NCBI GenBank assembly: GCA_019635485.1
Contig: JAHBZL010000019.1
Span: 1-64,000, forward strand
Length of the DNA: 64,000 nucleotides
Reading direction: 5' to 3'
Source of the DNA: Piscinibacter sp.
Lineage (GTDB): Bacteria > Pseudomonadota > Gammaproteobacteria > Burkholderiales > Burkholderiaceae_C
Each line of letters opens with the position of its first letter. Position 1 is the stretch's first letter. Below, piece by piece: positions 59,691 to 64,000 of this stretch. The notes beneath the pieces were generated by a model, which was not told the origin of the DNA, made no database searches, and saw only the letters and a program-made list of their open reading frames with translations. The position numbers were made by a program, and so were the translations under genes.

Positions 59691-60308
59691 ATGAAGTTCC
59701 GCGCCTCCGCCTCCGCGGCCACGCTGGCCGCCGCCTTCGTCTCCTCCGGCGCCGCGCTGGCCGCCGTCTCGGTCGGCCAGGCCGCGCCGGCGTTCAGCGC
59801 CACCGACACCTCGGGCCGGACCGTCTCGCTGGCCGACTACAAGGGCAAGCACGTGGTGCTCGAATGGGTCAACCCCGGCTGCCCGTTCGTGCGCAAGCAC
59901 TACGAGAGCGCCAACATGCCGGCCACGCAGAAGGCCGCGACCGCCCAGGGCGTGGTGTGGCTGGCGGTCAATTCGACCCACACCGGCGCGAGCGACTACA
60001 TGGCGCCGGCCGCCCTGGCCGGCTGGATGAAGGACAAGGGCGGCGCCCCCACCGCGACCCTGATGGACCCGGACGGCAAGGTCGGCCGCGCCTACGGTGC
60101 GCGCACGACGCCGCACATGTACGTGATCGACCCGCAGGGCAAGCTCGTCTACGCCGGCGCGATCGACAGCAAGCCGACCGCGAATCCGGCGGACATCAAG
60201 ACCGCGACCAACCACGTCAACGCGGCGCTGGCCGAGACGCTGGCCGGCAAGCCGGTGACGGTCGCGCAGACGCAGGCCTACGGCTGCACCGTCAAGTACT
60301 CCGATTGA
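59691..60308 (+). CDS. Periplasmic redoxin (AhpC/TSA-like, single active Cys)
   Basis: 205 residues. RBS AGGAG 6 bp before the ATG fixes the start. Signal peptide about 1-25. The thioredoxin-like fold shows VSVGQAAPAFSATDTSGRTVSLADYKGKHVVLEWVNPGCPFVRKHY, where one Cys stands without a CxxC partner, and YGARTTPHMYVIDPQGKLVYAGAIDSK. A second Cys is near the end (YGCTVKYSD). It probably is a peroxiredoxin or thiol-transfer partner of the upstream DsbD-like protein. Confidence 0.88.
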   Translation: MKFRASASAATLAAAFVSSGAALAAVSVGQAAPAFSATDTSGRTVSLADYKGKHVVLEWVNPGCPFVRKHYESANMPATQKAATAQGVVWLAVNSTHTGASDYMAPAALAGWMKDKGGAPTATLMDPDGKVGRAYGARTTPHMYVIDPQGKLVYAGAIDSKPTANPADIKTATNHVNAALAETLAGKPVTVAQTQAYGCTVKYSD

Positions 60309-60319
60309 CCAGCACCCAG

Positions 60320-60344
60320 CGCCGGCCGCTCGAGCGGGCCGGCG
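60320..60344. terminator. Strong hairpin between convergent redoxin and SMP-30 genes
   Basis: Arms CGCCGGCC (60320-60327) and GGCCGGCG (60337-60344) enclose the palindrome GCTCGAGC with one bulged G. It fills most of the 37-bp gap. No T-run; likely a shared 3'-end structure. Confidence 0.45.
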
Positions 60345-60345
60345 A

Positions 60346-61251
60346 CTAGACCGCGAAGTTCACCGGCAGGCCGGGCACGTCGACGCGCAGGCCGAGCACG
60401 CAGCCGGCCAGCGGCTGCCCGGCCAGCTCGGCCGGCGGCCGCTTCTCGCGGGCGGTGGTGATGTACAGCGTCCGGAGGTCATCGCCGCCGAAGCACGGCA
60501 TGGTCGCGCAGCGCACGGGCAGGCGCACCTCGCGCAGCACCTCGCCGGCCGGGGAGAGTCTCAGCAGGCGCTGCCCCTCGAACATCGCCACCCAGTAGCA
60601 GCCCTCCACGTCCACGGCGGCGCCGTCCGGCCGGCCGCCGTACTCGTCCAGCGGCTGGCCGTCGGCGCGCGGCGCGAAACGCGCGAACACGCGCCGGCGA
60701 CTCAGCGCGCCGTCGGCCGCCGCGAAGTCGAAGGCGTAGATGGTGTGCGCCTTGGTGTCGGTCCAGTACAGCGTGGCACCGTCGGGGCTCCAGGCCAGGC
60801 CGTTGCCCACCGTCGCGCCGTCAGCGCGCTTCTTCAGCCCGTCCGGCGTCAGGCAGTGCAGCGTGGCGGCCGGGGTGTCGCGCGGCTCGTAGATCGTGCC
60901 GACCCAGAAGCGCCCCTGCGGGTCGCACTTGCCGTCGTTGAAGCGCTCCTTCGCCGCGTCGTAGGGCGGCTCGGCGAGGCGCCGCCGCTCGCCGCTGGCG
61001 GGGTCGAAGTTCCACAGGCCGTCGCGCATCGCGAGCAGCAGCCGGCCGTCCAGGCGCGGCGCGCAGCTCGCGACGTCGGTGTCGAAGTCCCAGTGCGCGA
61101 GCACCCCGGTGGCCGGATCGAAGCGCTGCAGCCGGTGGCCCGGGATGTCGCAGTAGTACAGCGCGCGCTCGCGCGGATGCCAGAACGGCGATTCGCCGAG
61201 CAGCGCAGCGTGCGCGACGGCGACGAAGAGATCCGGGTCGGCTTCGCGCAT
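60346..61251 (-). CDS. SMP-30/gluconolactonase-family sugar lactonase
   Basis: 301 residues, cytoplasmic. The six-bladed propeller family is recognised from LLGESPFWHPRERALYYCDI, ERFNDGKCDPQGRFWVGTI, GLAWSPDGATLYWTDTKAHTIYAFDF, GRPDGAAVDVEGCYWVAMFEGQRLLR and LRTLYITTAR. The metal-binding Glu (GESPFW), Asn (RFNDGK) and Asp (PDGAAVD) are present. It opens a sugar-acid lactone. It lies 7 bp after the aldose-epimerase gene, as the last of a three-gene sugar set. Confidence 0.93.
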   Translation of the reverse strand: MREADPDLFVAVAHAALLGESPFWHPRERALYYCDIPGHRLQRFDPATGVLAHWDFDTDVASCAPRLDGRLLLAMRDGLWNFDPASGERRRLAEPPYDAAKERFNDGKCDPQGRFWVGTIYEPRDTPAATLHCLTPDGLKKRADGATVGNGLAWSPDGATLYWTDTKAHTIYAFDFAAADGALSRRRVFARFAPRADGQPLDEYGGRPDGAAVDVEGCYWVAMFEGQRLLRLSPAGEVLREVRLPVRCATMPCFGGDDLRTLYITTAREKRPPAELAGQPLAGCVLGLRVDVPGLPVNFAV

Positions 61252-61258
61252 GCCCGCG

Positions 61259-62119
61259 TCAGATGACGGTCACGTCCAGCTGCATCCAGGCGCTGGTGCT
61301 CTCGCCCGGCGCGACGGCCCGCACGCCGTGCGCGAGCGGGTCCGCCATGTGGATCGCGTTGTTGACGTGGCTGACGGGCTCGACGCAGAAGTAGTCGCGC
61401 TGCTGCGGCGTGTAGACGACCAGCCGGTCCAGCGACGAGCTGAGCTGCAGCGAGAAGGTCTCGTCGCGGATGCGCGCGGCGCCGCGCCAGCCGTCGAAGC
61501 AGTGGTCGAAGTCCAGGTGAGCCACGTCGCTGTCGATGCCGGGCTGTGCGACCTTGCGCACCGGCAGCAGCGCCGCGTCCTTTTCCCAGCGCTCCGCGAC
61601 CTCGATGTGCAGGCGGCTGCGCGCGCGCTTCGGGAAGTACGGGTGCCAGCCCAGCCCGACCGGCGCGACGACGTCGGCCTGGTTGGTGACGACCATCTCG
61701 ATGTGCAGCGACTGCGGCGTCAGCGTCAGGTACTGCAGCGCCTCGAAGGCGAACGGCCAGTCGGCATCGCCGGCGTGGTGCAGGCGCAGCCCGAGCTCCA
61801 GCGCGCTGGAGGACACGATCTCCCACGGGCGCAGCCAGCCGACGCCGTGCAGCGAGTGCGGGCTGTCCGGGAAGTTCGGCTGCGTGGTGTGGTCGTGCCC
61901 CTTCCAGCGGAAGCGGCGGTAGCCGATGCGGTTCGAGTACGGCACCAGCGGGAAGCAGGCCGAGGGCCGCGACGCCGTGAGCGTCGCCGGTTCGGCGCTG
62001 AGCAGGATCGGCGTGCCGCGGTGCCAGAACCCGGCGATACAGGCCCCGAGGTCGGGGCGGATCGCGAGCCGCAGCGCGCCGGCATGCAGTTCGAAGGTGT
62101 CGACAGGCACGGCCGCCAT
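61259..62119 (-). CDS. Aldose 1-epimerase family protein
   Basis: 286 residues. A galactose-mutarotase-like fold with LVPYSNRIGYRRFRWKGHDHTTQPNFPDSPHSLHGVGWLRPW near the N-terminus (Arg and first catalytic His), VAPVGLGWHPYFPK (second His) and YFCVEPVSHVNNAIH (Glu base). It interconverts sugar anomers. It starts one base inside the stop of the aldolase gene (TGATG). The full set suggests uptake and breakdown of a free sugar by a non-phosphorylating route. Confidence 0.92.
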   Translation of the reverse strand: MAAVPVDTFELHAGALRLAIRPDLGACIAGFWHRGTPILLSAEPATLTASRPSACFPLVPYSNRIGYRRFRWKGHDHTTQPNFPDSPHSLHGVGWLRPWEIVSSSALELGLRLHHAGDADWPFAFEALQYLTLTPQSLHIEMVVTNQADVVAPVGLGWHPYFPKRARSRLHIEVAERWEKDAALLPVRKVAQPGIDSDVAHLDFDHCFDGWRGAARIRDETFSLQLSSSLDRLVVYTPQQRDYFCVEPVSHVNNAIHMADPLAHGVRAVAPGESTSAWMQLDVTVI

Positions 62120-62925
62120 CAGTACCCCTGTGTTCCGGAGGAGATCGAATGCACGTGTTCGCTGTCCGGCGTGCGCAACGCGCCGATCACCGAGCGCGCC
62201 GCACGCATCAGCAGCGACAGGTCGGAACCGATCGCGATGAAGTCGAAGCCGGCCGCGCGGTACTGTGCCGCGACCTCGGGGCTGTCGCCGATCGTGCCGA
62301 CCGGCTTGCCGAGCGCCCGGCAGCGCTGTGCCGCCTTCGCGAGCTGGTCCATCACCGCCGGGTGCGTGAACTGGCCGATGTGGCCGAGCGAGGCCGACAG
62401 GTCCCCGGGGCCGACGAACAGCGCGTCCACGCCGTCCACCGCAGCGATCTGCTCGAGCCGCCGCACCGCCGCGACCGTCTCGAGCTGCACGATCACGCCG
62501 ATCTGGCGGTTGGCCTGCGCGAAATAGTTCGGCTGCGTGCCGTAGCGCGAGGCGCGCGTCGCGCCGGCCAGGCCGCGCGTGCCCTCGGGCGGATAGCGTG
62601 TCGCGGCGACGGCGCGTGCGGCCTCCTCGGCGGTCTCGATGAAGGGGAACATCAGCGTGGTCGCCCCGGCGTCGAGCACCCGCTTGACGGTGACCGGGTC
62701 GTTCCACGGCAGGCGCAGCACCGGGACCATCTTGGTGCCGGCCAGGGCCTGCAGCAGGTGCACGACGTCCAGAGTGTCCAGGGGCGAATGCTCCATGTCG
62801 AGCACGCCCCAGTCGAAGCCGGCGTGGCCGACCGCTTCCGCGACCACCGGGCTGGCGGACGAGATCCAGGTGCCCACCGGCGGGTGCGCGCCGGAGGCCT
62901 TCAGCAGGTGCCGGAATGAGTTCAT
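62119..62925 (-). CDS. HpcH/HpaI-family aldolase
   Basis: 268 residues. A class II aldolase barrel: GTWISSASPVVAEAVGHAGFDWGVLDMEHSPLDT, VPVLRLPWNDPVTVKRVLDAGATTLMFPFIETAEEA, VIVQLETVAAVRRLEQIAAVDGVDALFVGPGDLSASLGHIGQ. The Glu and Asp ligands for Mg2+ are in QLET and GPGDLS. Relatives split 2-keto-3-deoxy sugar acids (such as keto-deoxy-rhamnonate or glucarate) to pyruvate and an aldehyde. It is the first of the aldolase-epimerase-lactonase set. Confidence 0.93.
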   Translation of the reverse strand: MNSFRHLLKASGAHPPVGTWISSASPVVAEAVGHAGFDWGVLDMEHSPLDTLDVVHLLQALAGTKMVPVLRLPWNDPVTVKRVLDAGATTLMFPFIETAEEAARAVAATRYPPEGTRGLAGATRASRYGTQPNYFAQANRQIGVIVQLETVAAVRRLEQIAAVDGVDALFVGPGDLSASLGHIGQFTHPAVMDQLAKAAQRCRALGKPVGTIGDSPEVAAQYRAAGFDFIAIGSDLSLLMRAARSVIGALRTPDSEHVHSISSGTQGY

Positions 62926-62944
62926 GCGTGTCTCCTTCGCCCCC

Positions 62945-63460
62945 TCAGTAATGTCCCGAAGGCTGGTCGAGCCGGGCCTTCAGGTAGTGTGCGCCGGGGA
63001 TCGGGTTGTAGTAATACGGCGCGGTTTCCTCGAAGCCGAGCGAGGCGTACAGCTCGCGGGCCGCCTCCATGTCGTCCAGCGTGTCCAGCAGCACCACGGA
63101 GTAACCGCTGCGGCGCGCCTCGTCCATCAGGGTCTGCGCGAGCAGGCGGCCGAGGCCGAAGCGGCGGAACGGCGGCCGCACGTACAGCCGCTTCATCTCG
63201 CAGGCGTTGGCCTGATCGGCGTCGGCGCGCGGCCGCAGCGCGCCGCAGCCGGCCAGCGCGCCGTCCACCAGCGCCAGCAGCAGGCAGCCGGCCGGCTCGG
63301 CGTAGTCGCCGGGCAGCTCGCGCAGCTCGTCCTCGAAGTTCTGGAAGCACAGGTCGACGCCCAGCGCGGCCGCGTACTCGCGGAAGATCTCGCGCGCGGC
63401 ATCGATCAGCGCCGGCGTGTCGGGGCGGACCAGGCGGATGTCGGGCACGTCGTCGGGCAT
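62945..63460 (-). CDS. GNAT-family N-acetyltransferase
   Basis: 171 residues. GNAT fold with MKRLYVRPPFRRFGLGRLLAQTLMDEARRSGYSVVLLDTL (acetyl-CoA loop RRFGLG) and ELYASLGFEETAPYYYNPIPGAHYLKARL. The substrate is unknown. It follows the cytochrome b561 gene by only 5 bp on the same strand, but no link in role is evident. Confidence 0.92.
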   Translation of the reverse strand: MPDDVPDIRLVRPDTPALIDAAREIFREYAAALGVDLCFQNFEDELRELPGDYAEPAGCLLLALVDGALAGCGALRPRADADQANACEMKRLYVRPPFRRFGLGRLLAQTLMDEARRSGYSVVLLDTLDDMEAARELYASLGFEETAPYYYNPIPGAHYLKARLDQPSGHY

Positions 63461-63465
63461 GCGGC

Positions 63466-64000
63466 TCAGCCTCCGAGGCTCACGATGGCACCGACGGCGG
63501 CGGCGCAGGCGCCGACCAGCAGTGCGGCGAGCAGGCGCGAGCGCGGCGTGTCCGCCGAGGCCGGCGCGGGCCGCTCGAGCAGCTTGTCGCCGCGCAGCAT
63601 CGGCCCGATCAGGTCGCGCCGGCGCGCCACGCGGTAGTAGACGATCGCCGCCACGTGCAGCAGCACCAGCGTGACGATCAGCCACTGCCCCCAGGTCTTG
63701 TGCCAGCCGGTCAGCAGCAGGCTGGTGGCGCCGCTGACGAAGCGGATCAGCGGGCCGGTGTTCGCGATCTCGTCGTCGGCGAACAACCCCGTGCCGACCT
63801 GCGCCGCGAGGATCGCCAGCAGCGCCAACACCGAGAGCGCGCCCAGCGGGCTGTGCCCCACGTCGAGGTGTTCGTCCGGGCGCGCCGTGCCGCCCAGATA
63901 GCGCCGCAGCGTGCCCGGCGAAGGAGCGAAGCTCGCGAAGCGCGACCAGTGCCCGCCGACCAGCCCCCACAGCAGCCGGAACGCCAGCAGCGTGAAGACG
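63466..64000 (-). CDS. Cytochrome b561-family protein (5' end cut by window)
   Basis: At least 178 residues remain, with the start beyond base 64000. Reading the minus strand from the edge gives FRLLWGLVGGHWSRFASF, GHSPLGALSVLALLAILAAQVGTGLF, WHKTWGQWLIVTLVLLHVAAIVYYRVARRRDLI and a C-terminal helix (LLAALLVGACAAAVGAIVSL). His residues in GHSPLG, WHKTW and LHVAA fit haem ligands of the b561/NapC-type diheme group. A start at 63861 inside the window would cut the helices and is rejected. Confidence 0.88.
   Translation of the reverse strand, partial: VFTLLAFRLLWGLVGGHWSRFASFAPSPGTLRRYLGGTARPDEHLDVGHSPLGALSVLALLAILAAQVGTGLFADDEIANTGPLIRFVSGATSLLLTGWHKTWGQWLIVTLVLLHVAAIVYYRVARRRDLIGPMLRGDKLLERPAPASADTPRSRLLAALLVGACAAAVGAIVSLGG

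Noticed and set aside
57356-59809. 817-residue open frame on the minus strand
   Set aside because: Shadow of the DsbD-like gene; low-complexity Gln/Arg/His translation and no start context.

Overview
This is an ordinary chromosomal stretch from a very GC-rich bacterium. The gene content points to a betaproteobacterium of the order Burkholderiales, plausibly near the Rubrivivax/Leptothrix/Methylibium group. Reasons: atp order I-B-E-F-H-A-G-D-C, divergent rpe/apaG with mltA nearby, a MocR regulator divergent from a DUF2917 gene, several TRAP/Tat/LytTR-type genes, and coding capacity saturated with G/C third positions. I saw no tRNA, rRNA, CRISPR array, insertion sequence, prophage or plasmid gene. 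No gene-free stretch exceeds 300 bp; the longest gaps are 7004-7265 (LacI operators), 48441-48677 (nothing recognised) and 28297-28500 (nothing firm). The assignment is inferred from gene content, not from a marker phylogeny.

Layout. 1-4155: a NarX/NarL-like two-component pair, an unknown protein, a second (cut) response regulator and a DUF2917 protein. 4156-5826: a MocR regulator with three repeat operators. 5936-11630: a LacI-controlled oligosaccharide set (maltoporin, ABC binding protein, GH13 alpha-glucosidase) without its permease. 11750-18127: rpe and apaG back to back, a gamma-glutamyl group (C26 amidotransferase, YbdK ligase, CPA2 antiporter), mltA and a DUF6515 protein. 18146-22460: an Lrp regulator divergent from a fused indolepyruvate oxidoreductase, closed by a terminator. 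22566-27266: a three-gene operon for the osmolyte N-acetylglutaminylglutamine amide (NAGGN). 27271-32617: a lipoprotein, cytochrome b561, three YceI proteins and a hybrid histidine kinase. 32777-37542: a TRAP transporter with an amidase and a small membrane protein. 37601-40476: a RavA/ViaA-like ATPase plus VWA pair. 40592-43935: a DUF1800/DUF1501 secreted pair, the first with a 61-codon Pro-Ala tract. 44124-46408: a LytS/LytTR pair. 46395-50043: Rep-type helicase, an unknown small protein and an AEC transporter. 50090-57378: the complete F1Fo ATP synthase operon on the minus strand, with two copies of an intergenic repeat. 57560-60308: a DsbD/ScsB-like reductase and a redoxin. 60346-62925: SMP-30 lactonase, aldose epimerase and HpcH aldolase, a sugar-acid group. 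62945-64000: a GNAT acetyltransferase and a cut cytochrome b561.

How parts work together. The LacI operon would bring alpha-linked sugars across the outer membrane, bind them in the periplasm and hydrolyse them inside; its inner-membrane permease must lie elsewhere. The NAGGN operon makes and recycles a dipeptide osmolyte. The HpcH-epimerase-SMP30 trio fits a non-phosphorylative sugar route. Regulatory DNA is readable at several divergent junctions: MocR direct and inverted repeats, two LacI palindromes, an Lrp-type palindrome, and a palindromic double -10 between rpe and apaG. No clearly new defence or mobile system was found. The least explained items are the DUF1800/DUF1501 pair, the gamma-glutamyl/antiporter group, the atp intergenic repeats and the start codons with a -10-like box only 6-8 bp upstream.
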